From: Atrina japonica
Taxonomy: Eukaryota > Mollusca > Bivalvia > Pterioida > Pinnidae
DNA length: 64,000 nt
Reading direction: 5' to 3'
NCBI GenBank assembly: GCA_030159075.1
Contig: BROG01000265.1
Coordinates: 830,485 to 894,484, forward strand
Shown here: positions 32,850 to 43,054 of the stretch, in pieces
How positions within the stretch are numbered: the stretch's first letter is position 1
Layout of the letters: each line of letters opens with the position of its first letter
Translations under genes and position numbers: made by a program
The notes under the pieces: generated by a model
The model's input: the letters and a program-made list of their open reading frames with translations, nothing else
What the model was told of the DNA's origin: nothing
Database searches by the model: none

Positions 32850-34130
32850 TATTGATTAATCTCAAACATGGCATGTGTCTACGACTAGACAGGTCAGAAC
32901 CGCTTTAACTAGCCCTGGCACATGCCATAGCAGATACTATACTAAATCATTTAATTATTCATGACGGCTATATATTTAGTAAAACATTTTTAATATTACA
33001 CTATCATTCAGTGTTGGTGGTACTCCAACCCTACCTATAACCATTTGAAAAGCGGTACGACCTCACGGTTAGCAGCTGGCTTGTCCAAATAGTGGAGGGT
33101 GGCGCAGGCAGGTCCCAAATATCAAACACAAACACGCCTAATCACAATCACCATAGGGTTATATTTGTTTTAATCACTCTTCTATCCTATCTTAGGTAAC
33201 TAGGAAGCGTATTTTATTGATTTCAGTATTAATTTCAATATCTCTAGGTTACTTAACCAAGACATGTCACTAAGACTAAACCCCGGTCAGAACCCCCCTT
33301 CTAGCTGGTGACATGTCTCAGAGATTTATTATTTTATTATGCATTTTATCTTTATCTATACATATTCATTTAATACGCTAATTTAACAAACAATAAAACG
33401 GAAATAAAAATTCAGTTTTTCAATACGATCACTCAAAGTGTTGGTGGTACTCCAACCCTGCCTATAACCATTTGAAAGCGGTACGACCTAACGGTTAGCA
33501 GCTGGCTTGTCCAAATAGTGGTGGATGGCGCAGGCAGGACCCAAATTAAAAACATCTACACAATAAATGCATAGACTAGACATCGCATTTCACACCTTTT
33601 CTCTGTTAATATATATGTAATTAATTTTATAATCCAATTAAGCACTGTTCGGAATTCAAAGCCGGGTGAGTAGGGATTGTCCCAACCTCTGGACGACGGA
33701 TATCCAGCAGTTTAGATAGGTTTATTATTACGTTGTATATAATTAGGTTGATGTTACTCACATCGCTATAAGTTATATTTCTAGAATAAGTATTTTAGGA
33801 ATCAGCGGCAGAGGAAATCCCACATGGACTTTTTGCTCAAGCATCCCCCTCAAGGAGATGACTTGACACCCGGGATTCTCCTCTTTCCAGTTGATATATA
33901 GGACAGAATAGGGTTTGCAATAGGGTCAATTGTACATAATATGGTTATGGGCTCGTTTTCTTTTTAGGTCAGACTAAGTCAAATTAGGCATTAGAATAAG
34001 ATAGTTAGAAATCATAGATGAAGGGGATCCCACCATGGACTTTTCTGTCCAGGCACCTCCCTTATGGAGATGTCTGGGCACACGGGAAACCCCGCTATCT
34101 AGTGATATATAGGCCAGAATAGGATATTAT
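32850..34130 (+). repeat. LINE 3' region made of duplicated stem-loop modules
   Basis: Three module types each occur twice. (1) A stem GGCATGTG...CACATGCC at ~32870-32930 and AGACATGTCAC...GTGACATGTCT at 33260-33320, both enclosing GGTCAGAACC. (2) A ~115-bp block GTGTTGGTGGTACTCCAACC...GGCGCAGGCAGG at ~33010-33125 and 33438-33540. (3) A stem with GGAAATCCCA...GGGATTCTCC at ~33803-33882 and GGGGATCCCACCATGGAC...GGGAAACCCC at 34023-34105. None is coding. Recognition structures for reverse transcription are a natural guess. Confidence 0.7.
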
Positions 34131-34147
34131 ATGTATTGGGTATGGGT

Positions 34148-34226
<79 letters not shown>
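34148..34226. repeat. (TA)n microsatellite
   Basis: Pure alternating TA run after the LINE 3' modules. It may be a decayed LINE tail. Confidence 0.95.
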
Positions 34227-34229
<3 letters not shown>

Positions 34230-34675
34230 CAATAGAAGGAAAACAAATTCCTACTCAAACAACACCAGTCCCCACATCCCCTTGGTCTGCTGTAATAAAG
34301 TTTCTCCCCTTGGTCAATGTACATAACATCAGTACCACACCTAACCTGCAACACACACAATACTCCTAGTATGGCCCTACATCATCAAGCGGATTAGTAC
34401 CGCTCCCTAAAGTAAGCTTTAAGCTCCCAAAATATTTCTCAAAGTAATAAAAAATACATTAACATCTAAATAAACGTATGTGTTATAGCATTTAACCGAC
34501 CTTAATGTTGGATAAATGTAAATCTTCTGCTTACCTCATATAGGTTATCAGACGTGCGAGACTGGACAACTCCACGTTAAACACTTTGGCTATATCATTT
34601 GGCTAATGCATTTCTTCTATCTATTTGGCAATTCTCTATAAATAAATATCATATTTTGACTGTCCATCAAAAATG
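34230..34675. other. Non-coding stretch, no gene seen
   Basis: AT-rich sequence of unknown origin between the microsatellite and the GC-rich repeat. It is not Polinton-like. Confidence 0.4.
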
Positions 34676-34679
34676 TGTG

Positions 34680-35070
34680 GCCTTGAATCTTCTAAATTCA
34701 AAATTCTTTAAGCCGTTGTGACTCTGCTGCTGTGCCTCCCTCCCCACCTCGGACCCAGGGACCATACTTACACCGGACCAGAACCACGAGATACAGAAGA
34801 GCCAGTCGGTGATCTGCAAGAAGCCCCCCCCCCCCCCCATCCGGGAGCCGAGGGCCGACCAACCCAGGGAGAAAAGGACCCCAAACCGGCCAACGCCACT
34901 ACCAGATCCAGCGCTCAAGCCTTCTTCGTAGGGGCGAGCACGTGTAACAACTTCCATTATGGTTGCACGTTAAACACAAGGAGCATCTCCGGAGCTACAG
35001 GGGTAGCCCCGGCGTGTGGCAAGGGCTTTAAGTAGTCACGCCGCACGTAAAATCAACTCTGACTGACAGA
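34680..35070 (+). repeat. GC-rich dispersed repeat, copy 1
   Basis: Inverted match to 47960-48220, sharing GGTTGCACGTTAAACACAAG, GCGTGTGGCAAGGGCTTT and CACGCCGCACGTAAAATCAA. It contains a run of 15 C near 34826. Open frames on both strands here are compositional. Confidence 0.65.
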
Positions 35071-35234
35071 CTGATGTCTTTATCGCCCATCTTTTCTAAT
35101 TCCGAAGGCGATACCTCTTTCCCCCAAAAATGTTTCGAACGCCCCGAACCGACGATGGTCGATAATCTATCTTTGGTCGATAGATCGTCACTAGGCACAT
35201 AATCGACAGCCTTTAATATTTCGTCTACGTCCAT
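35071..35234 (-). pseudogene. Small Polinton protein truncated by the repeat insertion
   Basis: The frame from ATG 35234 reads MDVDEILKAVDYVPSDDL, then STIVGSGRSKHFWG, and runs out of Polinton-like sequence at the repeat junction (~35071). The remaining C-terminus is repeat-derived. Family unknown. Confidence 0.4.
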
Positions 35235-35543
35235 TGTTTTTAAATAGACTTTAAAATTTTTGTTAATAATTTTTCGGTTCTGCGATAACGTTCCAATCGT
35301 AGAATGTGTAATATCAGGAATAATATTATCAAGATCCACAAGACGATGAACGACAACAACGCGAATAATAACATCTCGGTAAGATTTTTCATAATTTATA
35401 AATGATTTATAAAAATGATACATATTATATAATATAAAAATGTATATCTTACTAGATAAAATGTTTACCGAGCGCGACGTAAACGTACCAGCTGCTCGAC
35501 GAGGACCAAATTCTACTTTCCTGGGACAAGCCAACCTGTCAAA

Positions 35544-35755
35544 TGCCGCGCAATTGCCGGACGGAGCCGTGTAAACGTCCGATCACCGCGAATTCTTTGC
35601 TGTGTAGTGTTCATCACAATTACGTCAAGGAACGGGGAGGATTGTCCGGTCTGAAGTTTTGCAGTTATGCGGGAATTGGATGTCGGATAGCACTAAATAC
35701 GAAACGTGTTATTCGTGTGGCGGAAAAGAGCGGGCGGACGAATGGTGGAAGGTGA
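35544..35755 (+). CDS. Small Cys/His-rich protein
   Basis: A 70-codon frame (MPRNCRTEPCKRPI start) with Cys at about residues 5, 10, 21, 42 and 49 and an HH pair, suggesting a zinc-binding fold. It is overlapped in another frame by the AT-hook frame at 35680, so one of the two, or a fused frameshifted gene, is real. Family unknown. Confidence 0.35.
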
Positions 35756-35832
35756 ATAAAAAATCCGATAGAAGACCCGGGCGTCCTAGAAAAACACCCT
35801 CCAAGCGGGAGAAAATTGAAAGTCGCAATTAA
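35680..35832 (+). CDS. Small CxxC/AT-hook protein
   Basis: A 50-residue frame, MSDSTKYETCYSCGGK then RRPGRPRKTPSK, ending TAA at 35832. It has one CxxC pair and one AT-hook core (GRPRK). It is too short to be certain, and is possibly the C-terminal half of the Cys/His-rich frame just upstream after a frameshift. Confidence 0.35.
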   Translation: MSDSTKYETCYSCGGKERADEWWKVNKKSDRRPGRPRKTPSKREKIESRN

Positions 35833-35853
35833 ATTTTTAGCAGACTAAGCATC

Positions 35854-36276
35854 ATGGGTTTTAAATCTGCCGCAGAGAAAGACCTTGAGGAGTTTATAAA
35901 AATCTACGACGAGCACATGATATCAAACTCGTCTTTTCTACGTCGTATTAATGATGATGATGGTAAAGACGAGTTTGCAAAATGGCTGAAGAGGGTTGTA
36001 GAAGAATTTGTAGTTACCACCGAGCGACTTCATGAAGAGCATTATGCGGGTGCGCTGAATCATTTTCGTGCCAACCAAAGACGGCCTTTCTTGTTACATC
36101 TAAATAGATATTTTACGTTATTAGACCTCGTTAAGAATGTGCTAGTTAAGATTAGAGTGCTTTGTACATCGGTAGTGATATCACCCAGTCTTGCGGATAC
36201 TCACCAAGAGAACCTCGATAAAGAATACCGTGTTTTCGATGAGAAAAAGAAAAGTTTGTTAGATCATTATGAGTGA
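35854..36276 (+). CDS. Polinton protein of unknown function (140 residues)
   Basis: An intact frame preceded by AAGCATCATGG. It is helical and charged throughout, with no signal peptide or membrane segment. It is followed by the 19-bp string CATATATTGTCTTAAAAAT (36287-36305), which also follows the next gene. The segment around residues 90-105 (LNRYFTLLDLVKNVLVKI) resembles LEKYLRYKDLVKEAL in the downstream gene, so the two may be tandem paralogues. Confidence 0.5.
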   Translation: MGFKSAAEKDLEEFIKIYDEHMISNSSFLRRINDDDGKDEFAKWLKRVVEEFVVTTERLHEEHYAGALNHFRANQRRPFLLHLNRYFTLLDLVKNVLVKIRVLCTSVVISPSLADTHQENLDKEYRVFDEKKKSLLDHYE

Positions 36277-36360
36277 TTTTTAAAAACATATATTGTCTTA
36301 AAAATTCTAAGGATAAATTGAAAGACACGATTAATTTTTTTTTACTATAGAGTAGGCATC

Positions 36361-36679
36361 ATGGACGAAGAACTTGCACGGCTTCTGCAGCGTTACGACA
36401 ATGATGTGGGATGAGCGTGAAAAGTGGAAGATGTTTCTCTTGGCCGATTCGTTCAATACCGCCGAATGGTTGAGTAAAAAGTATATGATGTTTATGCTGC
36501 GTCATCCCAACGACGATCAAGTGCGTATAGACTATCTGAAAACACGTCTCGAGAAATATCTTAGGTATAAAGATCTCGTTAAAGAGGCATTGAGCAATGC
36601 CGGCGAAGTGGACGAGGATACTCTCGATAGAGAATGTGTTAGGTTTCTTGTACAAAAGGATCATATATTTTCTGGATAA
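36361..36679 (+). pseudogene. Polinton protein of unknown function, second tandem copy (frameshifted start)
   Basis: The natural start is the ATG at 36361 (after GGCATC, as in the upstream gene: MDEELARLLQRYDND). A frame change near 36410 leads into the long frame WDEREKWKMFLLADSF to the stop at 36679. Like its neighbour it is helical, charged, and followed by CATATATTGTCTTAAAAAT (36689-36707). Confidence 0.45.
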
Positions 36680-36719
36680 TTTTTAAATCATATATTGTCT
36701 TAAAAATCTAACGATACAT

Positions 36720-37286
36720 TCAGGGCGAGGCGGATTTGCTTACGAGCTCTAGGAGCTGCTTGCGTAAATCGTCCGTCTCCCTGTCCGTCTCCTTTTTTTG
36801 CTCCTTGTGGGAAGAATAGAGTTTATCCTTCATCTCGCGAAATTTGGTCAACTCGTGCGACACTTGGGCAAACTCCTCGTTCGATATTTTCCCGTCTTCG
36901 AGAGCCCGACTGACACGGTCTGATATCGAATTCAATTTGCTCTCCGCGAATTTTATAATCTTGAGATGTTTCTCCGATTTTTTCAGTAGTAATCGCCTTA
37001 TTCCCTTCATTGCCAAACCCACGGAACCCACTGTGATAGCGATTATTTGGATGGGCAGTCTGGCTATCGGTACCATAAAGCCTAGACCACCGACGACGAT
37101 ACCTCCTGAAATAAGGGATGCATCTATCCCACCTGCCGTGGAGACAGTTCGTTTATACTTTTTATGTGTGCTCTTTCTCGTTTCGATTTCCCTGCGAAAG
37201 GTCGACTCGATTTCCCATATTCTCTGAAGACGATATTGTTGCGGGTCGTTTTCTTCTAACGTTGGATACAATTCGTTTTTATTCAT
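36720..37286 (-). CDS. Polinton membrane protein with coiled coil
   Basis: An intact 188-residue frame. Residues ~50-95 form two hydrophobic Gly-rich spans (SLISGGIVVGGLGFMVPI and IQIIAITVGSVGLAM) likely to cross or insert into a membrane. The rest is helical and charged, with coiled-coil character towards the C-terminus (KEQKKETDRETDDLRKQL). From memory such proteins accompany invertebrate Polintons; function unknown. It is one of the few undamaged genes of the element. Confidence 0.55.
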   Translation of the reverse strand: MNKNELYPTLEENDPQQYRLQRIWEIESTFRREIETRKSTHKKYKRTVSTAGGIDASLISGGIVVGGLGFMVPIARLPIQIIAITVGSVGLAMKGIRRLLLKKSEKHLKIIKFAESKLNSISDRVSRALEDGKISNEEFAQVSHELTKFREMKDKLYSSHKEQKKETDRETDDLRKQLLELVSKSASP

Positions 37287-37310
37287 CTTTTATTTAAACG
37301 TAAATTTTTT

Positions 37311-37532
37311 TTAAATGTCTACAACGACGACGCCGTTGACGGTCCCCGATTTTGAACCTTTCTTCACGCCGAAATTTAGAACGTCACCCCTCTTCACTAG
37401 CAGAGGAGGATTCAAGGTAACGACGTCTCCGTTTTTCGTTTGATGGGTCGTTTTTTCGACGTCGTTCAAGATTAACGTGACGTTTAATTCCCTCAAGATC
37501 CCGAGTCTAAAGACGACGGTGTCGAATAACAT
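37311..37532 (-). CDS. Small beta-rich Polinton protein
   Basis: A 73-residue frame with alternating hydrophobic strands (LNVTLILND, NPPLLVKRGDVLNFGV, TVNGVVVVDI), consistent with a small beta-barrel or jelly-roll piece. No homologue recognised. It probably belongs to the minus-strand late operon-like cluster. Confidence 0.4.
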   Translation of the reverse strand: MLFDTVVFRLGILRELNVTLILNDVEKTTHQTKNGDVVTLNPPLLVKRGDVLNFGVKKGSKSGTVNGVVVVDI

Positions 37533-37816
37533 CTTAATTCCAAGCGATTTAATCTTCCGTTTTTCACGTCGAATTGGAAGGTATTCATGATCCGGCGATT
37601 CTTCGTCAAGGTGGTTACCTCTTCTTTAATGTCTTCCAAAAGTTCTTTCGCCCATTCTTTCGTAATAAAATCCCGACATAGACATCCTTTTTTATTATTT
37701 TTAAAAATTCTTAAATTCTAAGAGCACGTGAACGGGGTAACCGTGATTATCGACGAGTTTTTCGTCTTCGTTCTTGATATATAAGGTTAATTCCGTGATA
37801 CGATCACGCTTAAGTC

Positions 37817-38172
37817 TTAAAAACTTCGGTATTCGACGTACTCCTCGTGAAGCTCAGAAAATTTTACTTTGGGGCACGGCATGTGTTTGACGACGTTATT
37901 CGGTTGTCCGTCTTCGTAAACGTCTCCCTCCGCCACCTCTTTCAGATGAAAATTAACGAGCTTTAAAGGCATCAAGTTTATGCTCTTATTCGGTATGACG
38001 GTGCCGACCAGCGTATCATCACCATCCAACCAATGGAAAGATCTTTTTTATGTTGTATAATCCGTTCCAAAAAATGGATGGACTTTACCCCCATGTACCA
38101 GTCGTCGTTCGTGTTATCGATGTACCGCGTCAATTTAACGGGCTTGCCAAATTCCGTTATGAGATGAAACAT
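37817..38172 (-). pseudogene. Beta-rich Polinton protein, frameshifted
   Basis: Starts MFHLITEFGKPVKLTRYID at 38172, changes frame near 38035 (at the T run), and continues GTVIPNKSINLMPLKLVNF to the stop at 37817. Together it is ~118 codons. The start resembles, from memory, small proteins near capsid genes in Polintons; uncertain. Confidence 0.4.
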
Positions 38173-38206
38173 GTTTTTTATAACTATTTTATTTTTTGAA
38201 TAAAAG

Positions 38207-39190
38207 ATGAACGTTTACGACTACAAGAAGGATTTAAACTTATTGTCTTTTGACATCTATGTGAATACGACCAAAAAATTTCGCGCGTCGTTCGAGAATA
38301 TTTTCACCAAGTATAATAATCCGGACGTCTTCGAGGACGGTACCCAAAAATATTACAAGATGTTGGCGCGTCAGTATCAGCACTCCATAACGGGATGCTT
38401 TTGGCAGAATCAGTTAATCTTTGCGGTCTGGTGCGCCACCACGGGTTGCGGGGTGGCATTAGATATGGGCAACGACGAACTGTCGAAATCATTTTTTAAA
38501 TTTCACATCTAATATCAAATCAGAAGAATCTTAAAGGAAATGGCCGTCTCACCAAGTAATCCCGACTTCGACCACTACACGAACAATGTAGACATTTCCG
38601 CGTACGAAAGAATCTGTCGCGAATTTAACGTACCGGTCGACACGGATTGGAAGATCAAGGGTACCATCTTCGGAAAATATGACACGAAATGGTCTACGAA
38701 GCCGACGAAGGTAAATGCACGCTCCCCGGTATCGCTAGAATAGACGCTTCCATTAGAGTTTTTGTATGGGCAATTTTGGGATCTCAGGGTCAAACTAGAT
38801 CCGCTATTGTTGGGAGCCCCGCAACTTCGTTAGATGCTCAAAAACAATTTTCATCCAATATCGAGGATGCGAATAATAGACCCCTCGATCTACCAGCCGA
38901 CATTTCTCGTTACGAAGACTGTTTGAGATTTGCAAAGTCTAAAATCGATTTCGTCATCCATCCGGGACTCTACATGATGCCTAGTAATATGGAATTGAAG
39001 ATCGATCCAGATGTCGCAGAGTACAATAACGAAATCTTAATCGCCCCAGAAAAGGCAAAACTGGGGTTGAACGTCGAGCTTATCACGAAAACGTTTAAGT
39101 CGCCTAAAGTACCACCACCACCACCTAAAGTATTGCCTAAACAGATCGCACCGCAAAACGGGTCGTGTCCCAAGAGGACCACGAAAGCCA
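38207..39190 (+). pseudogene. Polinton virion-protein candidate in three frames
   Basis: Frames 38207-38512 (LARQYQHSITGCFWQNQL, VWCATTGCGVALD), 38540-38743 (AYERICREFNVPVDTDW) and 38689-~39165 (FAKSKIDFVIHPGLYMM, Pro-rich PPPPPK near the end) run head to tail and appear to be one ~320-codon gene broken by two frameshifts. I recall the VWC.TTGCG and AYKRIC patterns from Maverick-associated proteins, possibly a minor capsid protein; unverified. Confidence 0.45.
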
Positions 39191-39244
39191 AAAGAAATTT
39201 TTTCTATATCGTTATTTTCCTTTCTTCTCTTCGTTCAGTTTCGT

Positions 39245-39865
39245 TTACAACAGACCGACGACGGCCAAATCCACCACCCACAAATGTTCTCCCAACCAAA
39301 CGGTCGCTTTGCCGAGAGTCGACAATATTCACAAGAATATGGAGCCCAATATGCCGGGTAATGCCTCGCCGAATTTGGCGGCCAATCTCGCGAGCAATTT
39401 ATTGACCGAGTCCAGTTGTTTCTTGAGCCATTCCTGTAAGCCACCCTCTTTGTCGGGTGGCGGAGGAGGTGATGGCTTAATCGGTTTGGCGTCTGGTATC
39501 AACAATTCGAGCAAAAATGCCACCGTCATGCCGATGGCCGTCAAGACACTAAAAATGGTGATTACTTGTTCTTTGGACAGATTTGCGATTCTTTCTCTCA
39601 AGGGGAGATTATCCTCTAGTAATCCTCTAATGGTTTCTTTTACACCGGTCAATTGCGATTTAAATTTGCCTTTTAGGATCTCGAGACTTTCATTCACGCC
39701 GTCCATTTCGTTTCGCGTTTTCGTTATATCTCTTTTGATGCGTTCTCTGTCGCCGGGATTATTTTCGAGGTCTTCTTTCCATTTCGATAAAAGTCGCTCG
39801 AGATCTACTTTCTTGGATTCTTGAACGCGTAAAGAGCCTCGAATGGTTCGTAAACTTTTATCCAA
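39245..39865 (-). pseudogene. Coiled-coil and membrane-span Polinton protein, one nonsense codon
   Basis: From ATG 39865: a long charged coiled coil (residues ~10-95), a hydrophobic span (TIFSVLTAIGMTVAFLLELL, ~108-127), a Pro-run hinge (PSPPPPPDK), then an amphipathic KLLARLAAKFGEALPGILGS segment. A TGA at 39329-39331 interrupts, but the same frame stays open and hydrophobic for 27 more codons to a TAA at 39245, as though a Trp codon mutated. This architecture recurs in invertebrate Polintons from memory. A membrane-active late protein is plausible. Confidence 0.5.
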
Positions 39866-40103
39866 CCCTAATAATTCTCTCGGGGGTAGTAGTTTCGCAC
39901 CCCCTCTTTCGTTATCTCCTCGCGGAGGTCTTGCATGCTGGCCAATAAACTATCTACTCGTTTAACACTCGTTTTTTCGTTGCTGCTAAAAACATCCATT
40001 TCTATTTCCTCTACTTAAGCGAGTTGACGTTGTACATTCCTTGCCTTTTTTATTTCTGGAAGTTGTTCGAATAAACCAAGGTCTCTAACAAATCGCGTAT
40101 CAT

Positions 40104-40453
40104 ATCTACAATTTAACGTGCTTGCCGATAAAAAAATTTCTAGGAGTACGTTTATCGTTTAATAAAATCGGAGTACCCTCCTCGCCTATGACAGATAAAT
40201 TATCTCTTTTATCGGATGTAAATTTTAAGTTATTATCGTTTCTACCTCCCGTTGCTTTTTTCCACTTGTTCATCAGTTCTAGACGTTCTCGTTAATCTCC
40301 TTGAGGTTCGAGGGGAGGGTCTGGTAAATCATAATCATCCCACTGGAGTGGCGCTTTTTCCGTATCATCCACAAGCGGGGTTTCATCCGTGACATCTTGA
40401 TCAACATCATCGTCGTCGTAAGTGGGGTTGTCGAATACAACATCATCATCCAT
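40104..40453 (-). pseudogene. Asp-rich acidic Polinton protein, frameshifted
   Basis: From ATG 40453 the first 53 codons are strongly acidic (MDDDVVFDNPTYDDDDVDQD) and stop at 40292-40294. An adjacent frame continues with RERLELMNKWKKATGG and RTPRNFFIGKHV to ~40104. One indel would join them. Function unknown. Confidence 0.4.
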
Positions 40454-40500
40454 TTTTGAATAATCGATTCAAAAAATTTATATTATCTATATAAAAAGGC

Positions 40501-41769
40501 ATGAATTACGACGATATATTTAACCCCGACAGAAAATACGATTACCGCACGGAATAAAGGGCAGTAGGCAGTCCGTCACCATCTCACACAATCCGTCGAG
40601 TATCGAGGAAAATCAAATGTTGACCATTCGCTTTCTAAACTTGAGCGAAAGCGACGTCATCGTTCCCCGAACGACAAGGTAGTTCTTCGATATGGAAGTG
40701 GACGTCAAAGACGGCGTCCTCACCAAGACGGGTGTGTATAATAATTTGGGACGCAACATCGTCAAGAAAATCGAAATCAAGATATCCGGAAACACGGTGC
40801 AGACCATCGACGATGCGGATACATTTTTAATCTACAACGATCTTTGGAAGATGGAGCGACGAAACATGGCCTATCAGGGCATACAAACAAACAATTTAAA
40901 TCTCTTGCGCGCGAAGCCCATAGGATGGAAGATACCCCTTGATACGAGCCAAGAGTACGAAATTGCCGCGGCTTTTGGTAATCACTTTTGTATCCCCTTG
41001 GATTTCAAAATTGTGGAAACGTCCGAGCCCTTTTATCAGTCTGGTTTGCAAGATAGATTGGAATACATGTTGACATTTAATGATGCTAAAAACGTCGTTT
41101 CTAAGGCGACGAGCGACGACGACAAGGCCGTCGGTTATAAGGTGAATAATATAGCCTTGGAGTTTGAAAACATCACCGACGCCGAGCTCGCAAGAAGCAT
41201 TCGACAGATGTATAGGGGAGAGCACGTCTATTGTTTCAATCAGATCTTGCAATATCGTAAGACGACGATTAATAAGTCGGAGGCCGTCCTGAATTATTAA
41301 ATCAATACACCTGCGAAATCGTTGTTTTGTTCCTCTTCAAAGACGTTTCGAATAACGATCCCGAAGAATTTTATAATCCGCGAATAACAAAGGTCGAAAC
41401 CACCATCGAAGGGCAGCCGAATCAACTGTTATCGCAGGGTATGCGCTCCCATCAGCAATTCGAAGAAATCAAGAAGTTCTTCTTTGCAGGATTGAATCGC
41501 GAAAAACAGACCGATTCCGTGGCCAAGGAACTCATGTTGACGGAAATGAGTCTGGGAAGGTATCTCAAAGGTCGTTACAGCTTGTGGTGAAATTTACGAT
41601 CCACCTCGGAAAATTACGGGTCGCAAAATTCAACATCAGCGAAGGCATTTCCGTTCGAATAGAGAGAACTCCCGAAACCGATACCGATCCCCTGGACGTC
41701 TACATTTTCGTCGTTAAAGACGGACAGATTAACATGGCGGACGGCCGTTTCGTGAGCGTCATGTCATAA
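40501..41769 (+). pseudogene. Polinton major-capsid-like protein, broken
   Basis: Begins near 40501 (MNYDDIFNPDRKYDY) and reaches the main frame 40692-41300 after stops near 40555 and 40680. It then shifts to 41327-41590 and 41584-41769. The segments GNTVQTIDDADTFLIYNDLW and RNMAYQGIQ match the pattern I know from Polinton major capsid proteins (GNTV..IDD.D....Y.DLW). The beta-rich makeup throughout fits a double jelly-roll fold. Total ~420 codons. It sits directly before the packaging ATPase on the same strand. The capsid assignment is moderate; frameshifts exclude function. Confidence 0.55.
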
Positions 41770-41790
41770 ACAAATTTGAATCATTAAAAA

Positions 41791-42282
41791 ATGTTCATCA
41801 AACAACCTCATTCTGCGATGATCGTGGGTGCCACCGGCTGCGGGAAGACGGAGTTCGCGCTGGATCTGTTGGAAACGGAATACAAGGATTTCTTCGAGTA
41901 CATCGTCATATTGTGCCCCTCCATCGATTTTAACCGAGCGTACAGATCGAGAGAGTGGATAGGGGAAGACACCAAACATCCCAAAGACAAATCCGTCGTC
42001 ATCGTCACGGGGGAAGAGAAGTTACAAGAAATGTTGCGATTTTTTTACGAGAAGTACAAGGGGACGTCCACGTTGTACATCATAGATGATTGCCTGGCTA
42101 CGAAACAGATGAAAAAGAAGGCGGACGCCTTGTTGGCGTTTTCGGGACGACATGCCAATCAATCCGTGTGGGTTTTGACACAGAGATATAACTCGGAAAA
42201 CAGGCGGACTATAAAAAAACTTGTTGTCTCAACACAAACATTCGAAACTGATCTTGTGTACGGAACAATCGACGTGGTATAA
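41791..42282 (+). pseudogene. FtsK/HerA-type DNA-packaging ATPase, C-terminally broken
   Basis: Starts MFIKQPHSAMIV and has Walker A GATGCGKTEF, Walker B TLYIIDD, and the downstream SVWVLTQRY sensor typical of A32-like packaging ATPases in Polintons and poxviruses. After RYNS the sequence no longer follows the family: a frame change brings in an unrelated tail to the stop at 42282, so the C-terminal third is lost. It would pump DNA into capsids. Its neighbour upstream is the capsid-like gene. Confidence 0.8.
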
Positions 42283-42305
42283 ATTTGCGGTTTACGGTTA
42301 TATAT

Positions 42306-42861
42306 TTATTTCGCCTCTTCACCGCCCGAAGAGTCTACCGTGAGTATTCGCTCGACCTCATCCAATGGAATCTTGGACCCTTCCTTTGCCGGTTTGTTCG
42401 TTATATTTATCTCGAAGACGAGCACCTCGTCGGCATAACACATGATGCTCTCGTTATTGTGACCAATGTAAACACTGTCGATTTTAAGCACTCAAATAGC
42501 TCTACAAGGCTCTTTTAAATAATCCACACCTTCGACTTCGATCCATTTTCCCTCGTCGCGTCTTCTAAACGTAGATTCTATATTAATTTTACCCCCTCTT
42601 CTTCGAAGTTTTGGATAAATTGCATTGGGAGAAAGAGCGCCGTTCTTGAAAATTCTTAAATTCGAAATCGAGCTTCTTTTTCCTGCCGTTATTTTTCAAG
42701 TCGGCGCGTCTTTTATGTATCTCCTCTCTAACGAAATGTTCAACCCTACGAATCACGTCGATAAACTTTCTCTGCTGCTCTTTATGTTCTTCCATGTCAT
42801 CGCAAAGAAGACCGATATCGTACCCAACAAGCTCTTCGCCTCGTAATGATCTTTCCTTCAC
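42306..42861 (-). pseudogene. Minus-strand Polinton gene of unknown function, in three frames
   Basis: Frames 42861-42589 (charged helical start KERSLRGEEL, DLKNNGRKKKLDFEF), a middle frame (STFRRRDEGKWIEVEGVDYL), and 42491-42306 (VYIGHNNESIM, EVLVFEINITNKP) abut and look like one ~180-codon gene. It is transcribed away from the right TIR. It occupies the place where an integrase might be expected, but nothing in it resembles one. Confidence 0.4.
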
Positions 42862-43054
42862 TCCATACGAAAAAAGATTTGGCGTTAGTAAACTAAGTGC
42901 TCTTTTTCTCCCATCCGGATAAGTATATAATATAGATACCCATTGAGATTTGTTCTTTGTGGATAGAGAAATATTTCACATAGACAACTTAGTCTCGTCG
43001 AACTTGTCAATCGAGACTGCCCTCATTTTAATTTACTATTATTTTTCTTTATAT

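Larger units (their letters stand above)
28910..34230 (+). mobile_element. RNase H-bearing LINE inserted in the Polinton polymerase
   Basis: One LINE with an APE endonuclease, reverse transcriptase, RNase H and CCHC-like tail, followed by an unusual 1.4-kb structured 3' region and a TA microsatellite. It begins at an (ATTAA)n-like run directly after polymerase codons. No ORF1 is seen, so it is 5'-truncated or ORF1 is lost. The domain order matches I-like clades; the clade call is inference. Confidence 0.75.

Noticed and set aside
34667..35035. Overlapping frames on both strands of the GC-rich repeat
   Set aside because: Composition-driven; the same sequence recurs as a dispersed repeat at 47960 without keeping the frames.
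35235..35534. N-terminal extension of the minus-strand frame at 35028-35534
   Set aside because: The extension is AT-driven (Ile/Tyr/Phe runs); the conserved-looking part starts at the ATG at 35234.
42306..42861. Candidate integrase near the right Polinton TIR
   Set aside because: No HHCC zinc pattern and no D,D-35-E spacing could be seen in any frame.
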